Positions 43,301 through 51,764 of a stretch of DNA of 64,000 bases are shown piece after piece. Origin of the DNA: Streptomyces avicenniae (GTDB lineage: Bacteria; Actinomycetota; Actinomycetes; Streptomycetales; Streptomycetaceae); contig NZ_JOEK01000009.1 in assembly GCF_000719135.1 (NCBI RefSeq), positions 434,001 to 498,000 of the forward strand. The letters run 5' to 3'. The translations under genes and the position numbers were made by a program. The notes below the pieces were generated by a model. The model ran no database searches. It worked only from the letters and a program-made list of their open reading frames with translations, and was not told where the DNA came from. Within the stretch, counting starts at the first letter, position 1. Every line of letters starts with the position of its first letter.

Positions 43301-43858
43301 ATGCCCACACACCCACGGCCGCCCCGCGCCCACGGCACCCTCTTCCACGCCGACGTCACGCGACCGCGCGGCGACCTGCTCCTGCCGCTCGCGATGCTCC
43401 GCGACCGGCACCCCGACCTGTACGCCCTCCACGCCGCCAAGTACGCGGGCCGCGAGCAGCGCCTGCGCGAGCCCGTGACGCCGCTCGGCTGCACCTGGTC
43501 CGACGTCGTGTTCCTCTCACCGGTCGATCCGGCCGTCCTGTTCGACGCGGTACGCGTCTCCGGGCGGCGCGTCAGGGACGTGCGTGTCCTCACGCTCGAC
43601 GCGGCCGACCTCGACCCGGGACGCTGCTGCGTCCGGCTCATGCGGGTCAGGCCCGGTGCCATGACCGCCGAGCCGGGCACGGACGACGACCATCTCCCCC
43701 TCACGACCGCGACGCTCCGCGCCGTCTCCGAGGTGACGGACCGGGCGCTGCGGCGGCTCCGCACCCTGGGCCCGGACGACCCCGTGCTGCCCTGGGGGGA
43801 CGTGCCGCACGTCCTGCATCGCGGACCGGTACCGCTGCGCCTGTTCCGATGGTCTTGA
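43301..43858 (+). CDS. Hypothetical protein, unrecognised family
   Basis: A 185-residue soluble protein beginning MPTHPRPPRAHGTLFHADV. Notable are DLYALHAAKYAGREQRLREP, CTWSDVVFLSPVDPAVLFDAV, a mixed alpha/beta pattern and the ending HRGPVPLRLFRWS. Codon use is normal for a real gene. I do not recognise a family. The start is problematic: no ribosome site, and a full terminator ends one base before the ATG. It could be leaderless, or begin later, for example at the Met near residue 32. It precedes the GH5 cellulase with its own operator. Confidence 0.6.
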   Translation: MPTHPRPPRAHGTLFHADVTRPRGDLLLPLAMLRDRHPDLYALHAAKYAGREQRLREPVTPLGCTWSDVVFLSPVDPAVLFDAVRVSGRRVRDVRVLTLDAADLDPGRCCVRLMRVRPGAMTAEPGTDDDHLPLTTATLRAVSEVTDRALRRLRTLGPDDPVLPWGDVPHVLHRGPVPLRLFRWS

Positions 43859-43892
43859 CCACTCCCGCCCCGCGCCCTAACTTCCCTCCGCA

Positions 43893-43905
43893 GGAAGCGC
43901 TTTCC
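43893..43905. promoter_or_regulatory. LacI-type operator upstream of the endoglucanase
   Basis: GGAAGCGCTTTCC has the AGCGCT core and near-perfect symmetry of LacI-family operators; the streptomycete cellulose repressor CebR uses TGGGAGCGCTCCCA. It lies 34 bp before the GH5 start. Binding by a CebR-like repressor is inferred. Confidence 0.55.
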
Positions 43906-43939
43906 GAGGCTTTCCACCCCCACACCGAGAGGACCCGCC

Positions 43940-44965
43940 ATGGCCCCCCACCGTCCCCGCCGACCGGCGCGGCGGCGCCTGGTCACGATGGCCTTCGCCC
44001 TGGTCGCCGCCGGTGCGGCGACCGCCCCCGCCGGTGCCGCCGCCCCCGCCGCGACACCGCTCGCGGACTACGGCCGCGTGTCCGTCTGCGGCACGTCGCT
44101 GTGCGACGAGAGCGGCACGCCCGTGCAGTTGCGCGGCATGAGCACGCACGGCACGCAGTGGTACGAGCAGTGCGTCACCGACGAGTCCCTCGACGTGCTG
44201 GCGTACGACTGGGGCGCCGACGTCCTCCGCGTCTCGACGTACGTCCAGGAGGGCGGCTACGAGACCAACCCGCAGTACTACACGGACCTCGCCAGCCGCA
44301 TCATCGAGCAGGCCACCGAGCGCGGGCTGTACGTCGTCGTGGACTGGCACATGCTGACCCCGGGCGACCCGAACGCCAACACGGCCCTGGCGACGCGCTT
44401 CTTCCGCGACATCACCGCCCGCTTCGGCGACCAGGACAACCTGATCTACGAGATCGCCAACGAGCCGAGCGGCGTGAGCTGGCAGGCCATCAGGAACTAC
44501 GCGCACGACGTCATCCCGGTGATCCGCGAGGGCGACCCGGACTCCGTGGTGATCGTCGGGACACGCGGCTGGTCCTCGCTCGGCGTCTCGGACGGCTCGG
44601 ACGAGTCGGAGATCGTCAACGCGCCGGTGAACGCCACGAACATCATGTACACGTTCCACTTCTACGCCGCGTCGCACCAGGAGGTGTACCTGGACACGTT
44701 GGAGCGGGCGGCGCAGGACCTGCCGCTGTTCGTCACCGAGTTCGGCACGCAGGAGTACACCGGCGACGGGCCGAACGACTTCGGGATGTCGCAGCGCTAC
44801 CTCGACCTGCTGGAGCGCGAGAACATCAGCTGGACGAACTGGAACTTCTCCGACGACTTCCGCTCGGGCGCGGTCTTCGAACCGGGCACCTGTGACGACG
44901 GGGACTGGGCCGACCCGGGCGCGCTGAAGGAAGCCGGCGAGTGGATCAGGGACCGCATCGGCTGA
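43940..44965 (+). CDS. Secreted GH5 endoglucanase
   Basis: A 341-residue exported cellulase (GH5, subfamily 2-like). A Tat- or Sec-type signal with many Arg occupies residues 1-35. The barrel follows: LRGMSTHGTQWY near 64-75, VVVDWHM, the acid/base Glu175 in EIANEPSG, YTFHFYAASH, and the nucleophile Glu267 in LFVTEFGTQ. No cellulose-binding module is attached. It cleaves beta-1,4-glucans. A LacI-type operator overlaps its promoter region, suggesting cellobiose induction. A 17-bp terminator hairpin follows at 44986. Confidence 0.94.
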   Translation: MAPHRPRRPARRRLVTMAFALVAAGAATAPAGAAAPAATPLADYGRVSVCGTSLCDESGTPVQLRGMSTHGTQWYEQCVTDESLDVLAYDWGADVLRVSTYVQEGGYETNPQYYTDLASRIIEQATERGLYVVVDWHMLTPGDPNANTALATRFFRDITARFGDQDNLIYEIANEPSGVSWQAIRNYAHDVIPVIREGDPDSVVIVGTRGWSSLGVSDGSDESEIVNAPVNATNIMYTFHFYAASHQEVYLDTLERAAQDLPLFVTEFGTQEYTGDGPNDFGMSQRYLDLLERENISWTNWNFSDDFRSGAVFEPGTCDDGDWADPGALKEAGEWIRDRIG

Positions 44966-44985
44966 CGTCGCGCGCACGGCGGGCA

Positions 44986-45025
44986 CGTGGCCGCCGCCGT
45001 CACTCCCCTGACGGCGGCGGCCACG
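44986..45025. terminator. 17-bp-stem terminator overlapping the end of the Rsm22-type gene
   Basis: A perfect stem (CGTGGCCGCCGCCGTCA and complement) with a six-base loop. It starts 20 bases after the GH5 stop and includes the last codons and stop of the convergent methyltransferase-like gene, so one structure serves both genes. Confidence 0.85.
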
Positions 45026-45998
45026 CGTCGCCCCACCGCACGTCGCGCGCCGCGCGGTACAGGTCGCGCTGCCGCTTGGTGACGGTGGTGTCTGCCAGCC
45101 CGTCGTCCGCCGTGCACTCCCGCAGCGCCACGAGCCCCTTGCGCTTCAGCGGGTGCCGCAGCACGCGGCTCGTGGCGCGGCCGTACGGGCGGCGGGACGC
45201 GGCGACGTAGGAGAACTTCTCGTCCTCGAAGCCCAGTGTGCCGTCCTTGATCTGCCGGTGGGCGTCGAGCCGGGGCAGGCGGGTGGCGAAGTGGCACCAG
45301 TCCTGGCCGCGCGGCACGGGGCAGGCCAGGTCGTGCGGGCAGGGGGCGAGGACGGTCATGCCGCGCGCGAGAAGGGCGGCGCGCGCGGTGACGATCCGCT
45401 CGTACCCGTCGGGGGTGCCGGGTTCGATGAGGACGACGACGCCGTCGTCCCCGGCCGCGTCGGCGAGCCAGCCGACGGCGGGTTCCCGTGCGGGCTCGGG
45501 CAGTTCGCCGAGGACGTACGAGAGGGTGACGAGGTCGGCGGCCGGTGGCGGGGCGGCCGGGTCGATGGTGCCGCGCCGCCAGGTCGCGTCGCGCAGGGCG
45601 GGGGCCGTGGCGGTGGCGGCGAGGCGGCGGCCGAGCGCGATGGCCTCGGGCGCCTGCTCCGTGACGGTCAGCTCGCCGAGCGCGGGCCAGGTCCGCTGGG
45701 CGGCCCACAGGGCGGCGCCCGTGCCGCCGCCGACGTCGGCCATGGTCGTGGGCGCGAAGCCGCGCGCGGCGCGCGCCACCTCCGTCAGGGCCGCGTGCAC
45801 GGCGGCGTAGGTGGCGGGCATGCGGTAGCCCGCGTAGGCGGCGACGTCACCGGCCGTCGCGAGGATCGGCGCGGTGGCGGCGCGGCCTTCGCGGTACCGG
45901 CCGCTGAGGCGTTCCACGGCGCGCGCGAGGTCGCGGCGGCCGTGGCCGTCGAGGGCGTCGTCGAGGGCCGCGCGCAGGTCGTCGGGCAGGGCGGTCAT
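45000..45998 (-). CDS. Rsm22-family methyltransferase-like protein
   Basis: A 332-residue protein of the small-ribosomal-subunit Rsm22/METTL17 family. The SAM-fold glycine motif is DVGGGTGAALWA (residues 88-99). Four Cys, at 220, 226, 235 and 295 (CPHDLAC, DWC, RECT), are placed as the iron-sulfur ligands of this family. Its members assist small-subunit assembly. ATG at 45998 gives the usual N-terminus (TALPDDLRAALDDAL); another ATG lies three codons earlier at 46007. Its last codons lie inside the terminator hairpin. Confidence 0.85.
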   Translation of the reverse strand: MTALPDDLRAALDDALDGHGRRDLARAVERLSGRYREGRAATAPILATAGDVAAYAGYRMPATYAAVHAALTEVARAARGFAPTTMADVGGGTGAALWAAQRTWPALGELTVTEQAPEAIALGRRLAATATAPALRDATWRRGTIDPAAPPPAADLVTLSYVLGELPEPAREPAVGWLADAAGDDGVVVLIEPGTPDGYERIVTARAALLARGMTVLAPCPHDLACPVPRGQDWCHFATRLPRLDAHRQIKDGTLGFEDEKFSYVAASRRPYGRATSRVLRHPLKRKGLVALRECTADDGLADTTVTKRQRDLYRAARDVRWGDAWPPPSGE

Positions 45999-46033
45999 GC
46001 ACCGCATTCTGCCCGTTCACGGCGGGCGGCGGC

Positions 46034-46063
46034 GCCCCGGGCCGGTGACGACCGGCCCGGGGC
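46034..46063 (-). terminator. Terminator of the aldo-keto reductase gene
   Basis: GCCCCGGGCCGGT pairs perfectly with ACCGGCCCGGGGC around a four-base loop (GACG), 13 bp beyond the stop. Confidence 0.85.
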
Positions 46064-46076
46064 CACCGCGCGGGTG

Positions 46077-47063
<987 letters not shown>

Positions 47064-47209
47064 GGGGACTCCCTGGTGGGGTGACGGACGGCTTGCCTGC
47101 GTGACGGGCGGTCCGGGACAGGGCCGCCACATCCCGGCATACCGTATCCCAGCGCCCCCACGTCCCCGCTGCCCCATTTCCCGACATCCCCGCGTCCCCG
47201 CGTCCCCGC

Positions 47210-48265
47210 TCAGCGCTCGGTGGCGGCCTCCACCACGGCGTCGAGCAGGCGGCGCCCGGCGCGCAGCACGGGCTGGCCGCGTGTCGGGGTGGTGTTGGCC
47301 AGCAGGGCGGCCCCGGCGCGGGCCTCGGGGCTGAAGCCGATGAACGCGGTGAAGCCGCCGGTGCCGCCGCTGTGCCACAGGAGCGTGTGGTCGTCCATGG
47401 CACGGTGGGTCCAGGCGAGGCAGGTGGCGTTGGGGCTGCGCGGGTACGGGTGGTACGGCTGGTGGGTCGCGGTGAGCGCGGCGCTGAGGGCGGTGTGCTG
47501 CGGGCGGAGCTGGGCCTGGAGGTAGCGGAGCATGTCGTCGCCGGTGGCGTAGGCGGCCCCGGCTCCGGCGAGGGCGTCGAACGTCCAGTGGTGGGCGGGC
47601 CGTCCGCGCCGGTGGCCGGTGGCGGCGTCGGGCGGGGGGCCGTCCGCGCCGGAGACGCTGGTGCCCGTCATGCCGAGGGGGCGCAGGAGCCGGTACGTGA
47701 GCAGCGTGCCGTAGTCGGTGCCGGCCGCGTTCGCGAGGAGGTGTCCGAGGAGGCCCATGCCGAAGGTGGAGTAGCGCACGACGCGGGAGCGTGGGCGGAC
47801 GTGCGCGGTGGCGCGGTGAAGGTCTTCCTCGCGGTAGCGGGCGTACGGGTTGGACAGCAGGTGCGGCAGGCCGCGGCGGTAGAAGTTGCCGGGCAGGCGC
47901 GGGAGTCCGGCGCTGTGGGTGGCGAGGTCGAGGAGGGTGATGGGGGCGGTGGCGTGGCGGGGGGCGGCGGCGGGTGGCAGGTGGAGGTCGATGGGGTCGT
48001 CGTAGGAGACGTCGCCGCGGCAGGCGAGTTCGGCGAGGAGCAGGCCGGTGAGGGTCTTGGTGAGGGAGCCGAGGGCGAACGGCGTGTCGGTGCGCACGGG
48101 TTCGGCCGAGCCCGCCGTCCGGTGGCCGGTGGCGACGACGGCGGCCTCGGTGCCGAGGACGGCCGCGCCGACGACGCCGGGCGCGGTGTGGTCGGCGACG
48201 AGGGGGTCGGTGGCGGCCCTGAGGAGGTCGGTCGCGCGGGAGGCGGGCAGGGCGGGACGCGTCAT
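47210..48265 (-). CDS. Serine hydrolase, class C beta-lactamase/esterase fold
   Basis: A 351-residue penicillin-binding-fold hydrolase without signal peptide. The nucleophile is Ser67 in SLTK. The second motif reads YSTFG where Y-x-N is usual, and the third is HSGGTGG replacing K-T-G, typical of class C-like esterases and peptidases. Substrate unknown. The ATG overlaps the stop of the preceding gene (ATGA at 48265-48262), so it is the last gene of a three-gene coupled operon. Confidence 0.88.
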   Translation of the reverse strand: MTRPALPASRATDLLRAATDPLVADHTAPGVVGAAVLGTEAAVVATGHRTAGSAEPVRTDTPFALGSLTKTLTGLLLAELACRGDVSYDDPIDLHLPPAAAPRHATAPITLLDLATHSAGLPRLPGNFYRRGLPHLLSNPYARYREEDLHRATAHVRPRSRVVRYSTFGMGLLGHLLANAAGTDYGTLLTYRLLRPLGMTGTSVSGADGPPPDAATGHRRGRPAHHWTFDALAGAGAAYATGDDMLRYLQAQLRPQHTALSAALTATHQPYHPYPRSPNATCLAWTHRAMDDHTLLWHSGGTGGFTAFIGFSPEARAGAALLANTTPTRGQPVLRAGRRLLDAVVEAATER

Positions 48266-49188
48266 GCGGGGGTCCGGTCCGTGACGGTGCCGAGCGCGCG
48301 CAGGACGGTGAGGGTGCCCGCGACGACGGCGACGGTGGTCGGGTGGAGGTCGGGGTGCGGACACGTCGTCGGGCCGGTCGCGCCGGGCGGGCCGGTCGTC
48401 ACCGTCCCGTCGGGGAGTTGGGCGTCGGCGAGGCGCTGCCAGGTGGCCTGCGGGAAGCGGGGCGCGGGCAGGCACATCCCGGCGGCGAGGAGTTCGGCGA
48501 CCAGGTCCCAGGACTCCGTGTCGGCGAACACCTCGGTCCAGACGGGCAGCCAGCGTTCCAGGTAGTCGCGCAGGCGCGGCGGGAGTTCGTCGGGGCGGGC
48601 GGCGCGGTCGGTGAGGTGGAGGACGGTGCGGGCGAGGGCGCGGGCGCCCGCGCGGTCGAGCATCCACGGCTCGGGGGTGCTGCCGAGCCAGGTGCGGCCG
48701 GTGAGTTCGGCGGCGTCGGGCGGGTCGGGGAGGCCGAGGCGGCGGGTGGCGGCGAGGACGGCGAGCCTGCGATGCGGGGCGTGTTCGGTGACGCGGGCGG
48801 CGCGCAGACCGTGGAGGTGCGCCGCGAGGTCGTCGAGTCCGGCGTGTCGGTAGCCCACGGCGGCGAACTGGCTGTAGATCTCTACCGGATGCGTGGCCGC
48901 GGGAGTGTCCCGCTGGAGCTGGTGGAGGAGATCGCCATCGCGGAATTCGTGCCAGGCGAAGTCCATGAGTTCCTGGGCCGTGCGCGCGGCGCCGGGGCCG
49001 GTCGCGGGCGACCGCAGGACGGCGGCGGGGGCGGGGATCAGCGCGGCGAGCGCGTGGACGGCGTCCGGGGGGATGTCCTCGTCGGGGACGCCGCGCGGGA
49101 GCACGAGGTCGGCGCGTGCCTCGCTCAGGCGGGTGAGCGCGTTTCCGGCGACGCGATGCGCGAGCCGTACGGTGGTCGTGGTGTCCAT
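48262..49188 (-). CDS. Hypothetical helical protein, middle gene of a coupled operon
   Basis: A 308-residue soluble protein with no recognised family. Features are [74 protein letters not shown] and, near the end, CPHPDLHPTTVAVVAGTLTVLRAL. The pattern of amphipathic helices with Trp/His resembles alpha-alpha barrel proteins such as terpenoid cyclase folds, but this is a weak impression. It overlaps the serine hydrolase ATG by four bases and shares one base with the stop of the upstream gene. Confidence 0.7.
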   Translation of the reverse strand: MDTTTTVRLAHRVAGNALTRLSEARADLVLPRGVPDEDIPPDAVHALAALIPAPAAVLRSPATGPGAARTAQELMDFAWHEFRDGDLLHQLQRDTPAATHPVEIYSQFAAVGYRHAGLDDLAAHLHGLRAARVTEHAPHRRLAVLAATRRLGLPDPPDAAELTGRTWLGSTPEPWMLDRAGARALARTVLHLTDRAARPDELPPRLRDYLERWLPVWTEVFADTESWDLVAELLAAGMCLPAPRFPQATWQRLADAQLPDGTVTTGPPGATGPTTCPHPDLHPTTVAVVAGTLTVLRALGTVTDRTPA

Positions 49189-49919
49189 CAGCCCGCTCCT
49201 CCCAGCAGCCGCCGGGCGACGGCGAGTTCGAACAGCGTTCTGGGCGGGTGGGGGCCGAGTGCGGCGAGGTGGGTGAGCGCGGCGGGCAGCAGGGGGTCGG
49301 GGGCTCCCGCGGCGTCGAGGGCGAGCCAGCGGGCGATCCGCGCGGCGGCGAGGTGGTCGTGGCGCAGGATCGCGTGGACGAGGCCGCGGGTGAGGGTGGG
49401 CGCGTGCTCGCGGAACCTGGTGCGGCAGGTGCCGGTGACGGGGGGCGAGGCGAGGGTGCTCAGGCGTGCGGCCTCGGCGCCCCAGGCCGTCCATGCGGCG
49501 GGGTCAGGCAGGGAGGTGGTCTCGGTGAGGGCGGTGAGCCGGTGGGTGGCGAGCCCTTCCCAGTCGTGGGTGGGGACGCCGAGCACGGCCAGGGCGCGGG
49601 TGAGCGCGGCGTCGCGCAGTGCCCATGCGGCACCCTCGGGCGCGCCGGGCGCGGGGGCGGGGAAGGCGGTGACGGCGGCGCGGACGAGTGCCGCGTCGCC
49701 CGGGGTGAGCGGGTGGCCCGCGACGAGGAACGGGAGGAGGACGTCGGCACCGCTCGCGCGCAGGGCCCCGAGGGCCCGGACGGGATCGACGCGGCCGTCG
49801 AGCGCGGCCCGCAGGGTGAACGTTCCTCCTGGGGCGGTGAGGGCGTCGGCGAGCACTCCGGTGAGCACGTCGGCGGCCGTGGTGGCCGCGCCGGGTCCTG
49901 CCCGGTGCGCGAGGGACAT
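49188..49919 (-). CDS. Hypothetical helical protein, first gene of a coupled operon
   Basis: A 243-residue Ala/Leu-rich soluble protein of no recognised family. It contains ALGALRASGADVLLPFLVAGHPLTPGDAALVRAAV, THDWEGLATHRLTALTETT and TLTRGLVHAILRHDHLAAARIARWLAL, all amphipathic helices. The ATG at 49919 lacks a strong ribosome site, and an upstream start is possible. It ends in a TGATG overlap with the next gene. Similar length and helical content suggest it may be a partner of the second protein. Confidence 0.65.
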   Translation of the reverse strand: MSLAHRAGPGAATTAADVLTGVLADALTAPGGTFTLRAALDGRVDPVRALGALRASGADVLLPFLVAGHPLTPGDAALVRAAVTAFPAPAPGAPEGAAWALRDAALTRALAVLGVPTHDWEGLATHRLTALTETTSLPDPAAWTAWGAEAARLSTLASPPVTGTCRTRFREHAPTLTRGLVHAILRHDHLAAARIARWLALDAAGAPDPLLPAALTHLAALGPHPPRTLFELAVARRLLGGAG

Positions 49920-50351
49920 CAGCCGCCGCGGCGGGCCGCCGCTGCGCGGACCCGGGGCGGAACGGGCGACGGGGGGTGGTTCACGGGGGGACCTCGTCTC
50001 GTGCGGTCCGCGGAGGAGGCGGAGGAAATCGCCGTGCGCTGCGAACGCTCCCCGGCGGCCGGGGCATCCATGCAGAACGGCGGAAAAATACTGGCTATTG
50101 ACAGCATGACCACCCGCCATATCGGCTTTCGCGCGAATGGGATAACAGAGCGACCGCTTACCGGGTGACCCGGGGAAAGGGCGTTCCTCGAAAGCCTGTC
50201 GCCCTCTCGCACCATTCGGCGAATCCATGGATACGCTCACCTCTCAGATGGAAAAATCACCCGTCGGATGTACTGTTCGGCTGCCCGCTGGGCAGGGTGC
50301 CCTGGACAACAGTGCTCCGCACGACTCGCGTAGTCAGGACGCCGAAAAACC
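49920..50351. other. Divergent region between the unknown operon and the WS/DGAT gene
   Basis: These 432 bases contain no confident gene. A comparatively A+T-rich patch at 50080-50150 has TTGACA at 50098-50103 on the plus strand, with TATCGG 16 bases on. Open frames on both strands cross the patch without ribosome sites. A promoter for each direction is expected. Confidence 0.45.
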
Positions 50352-51587
50352 ATGGCAGACTGTGTTTCCTTCCGGGCCGGCCCATTGGAACGGTTTCTCT
50401 TCGGTTCCCCCGGGAGCAAAGTGATCCCGACCGGCTTCTTCATGGATCTCCCGGGCGCCCCGCCGTCCGTCGCCGCGCTCCGCGACCGGGCGCTCGGCCG
50501 GGTGGCGGAACTGCCCGCGCTGCACCAGCTCGCCGCGCCGGGCCCCCGGTGGGGCAGGGCGACGGCGTTCGACCCCGAACTCCACATCAGGACGCGGGAC
50601 GTCGCCCCGGGCCGGGCCGCGCTCGACGCGGCGAGCCAGGAACTGCTGCACCTCCCGCTGCCCTCGGGGGCGGCGCCGATGTGGGACATCTGGCGGCTCC
50701 GCACGCCGGGCGAGGACGGCTACCGCCTGTGCTTCCGCATCCACCACGCACTCCAGGACGGCGTGGGCGCCGCGCACACCGTGACCCGGCTGCTGGCCGA
50801 CGACCCCGGCACGCCGGGCCCGCGCGCGCACCGGCCCGTGCCCGTCACCCTGCGGGGCCTGACCGGGCTCGGCCGCGACCTGTACGGCTCGCTGCGGCGC
50901 GACCGCAGCTGGCACATGCTCGGCGTGCCCCCGGCCGACGACCTCGCCTGGTCCTACCGTGACACGCAGGACTCCCGGCTGCGCGCCCTGGCCGCGCGCT
51001 GGGGCGGCACGGTCAACGACATGTATCTCGCCGCGCTGGCCCGCGCGTTCCGCGCCTGGCACGCACGGCGGCCCGCGCCGCGCATGCCCTGCGGCGACGT
51101 GACGGCGGTCGTGCCGATGTCCCTGCGCAGGAAGGGCGAGGAGCACGCGCCGGGCAACCGTCTGGTGTTCGCGCGCGTGGCGCTGCCGTGCTCGCAGGAC
51201 GGCCCGGCCGAGTGCGTAAGGCAACTCGTCTGCGACACGCGGCAGTTGCGCACGTCGGGGCAGCGGGAGATCGCGGGCCGCCTCTTCAACTGGGCGCCCG
51301 CCGCGGCGACCATAAGAAAACAGCTCGCCATCACCACGCCCCGCATCTCGCTGATCGCGAGCAACGTCCATCTGCCGCACGACGTCAGCTGCTTCGGCTC
51401 CCGGGTGGGCGCGTCCAGCATGTTCACCGCGCTGCCGCACGGCGTGCTCTGCTACGTGTCGCTGACCAGGACCGGGGGAACCGCGCGCTGCACGGTCGTC
51501 CACGACGGGGCGCTGCCGGGCGCGGGCGCGCTGCCCGAGCTGTGGCTGACGGCGCTCGGCGAGCTGGAGGCGACCGTCCCCGTCTGA
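50352..51587 (+). CDS. WS/DGAT-type acyltransferase
   Basis: A 411-residue member of the wax ester synthase/diacylglycerol acyltransferase family, which makes storage lipids (triacylglycerol in streptomycetes). The catalytic motif HHALQDG (His131-His132 to Gly137) matches HHxxxDG. WGGTVNDMYLAALARAFRAW and VVPMSLRR are the conserved second-domain blocks. It is shorter than typical members (about 450), missing part of the linker. There is no visible Shine-Dalgarno at the ATG at 50352. TAGTCA upstream may be a -10. Confidence 0.88.
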   Translation: MADCVSFRAGPLERFLFGSPGSKVIPTGFFMDLPGAPPSVAALRDRALGRVAELPALHQLAAPGPRWGRATAFDPELHIRTRDVAPGRAALDAASQELLHLPLPSGAAPMWDIWRLRTPGEDGYRLCFRIHHALQDGVGAAHTVTRLLADDPGTPGPRAHRPVPVTLRGLTGLGRDLYGSLRRDRSWHMLGVPPADDLAWSYRDTQDSRLRALAARWGGTVNDMYLAALARAFRAWHARRPAPRMPCGDVTAVVPMSLRRKGEEHAPGNRLVFARVALPCSQDGPAECVRQLVCDTRQLRTSGQREIAGRLFNWAPAAATIRKQLAITTPRISLIASNVHLPHDVSCFGSRVGASSMFTALPHGVLCYVSLTRTGGTARCTVVHDGALPGAGALPELWLTALGELEATVPV

Positions 51588-51764
51588 CGCCCGCCCCGCC
51601 CCGGCGCGGCCGTGCCCCGCGCCCGGCCCGCTGCCGAGCGTGGCGGCCAGATCACATTCCGGCGTCATGTCGCCGTCCCCGCCCGTTCAGGGCGCCGTCC
51701 CGTCGCGCTGTCAGCCTCTCGTCACGTCGTTGCCTGTTCGTCCGACAGACGAGAGGGACCCCAC

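Noticed and set aside
47150..47210. TCCCCGCG short tandem repeats between the aldo-keto reductase and serine hydrolase genes
   Set aside because: Three imperfect copies only; likely simple GC-rich slippage with no further structure.
51708..51729. PHO-box upstream of phoD
   Set aside because: Two GTCA words at 11-base spacing are present, but the rest does not match the GTTCACC repeat well enough to call.
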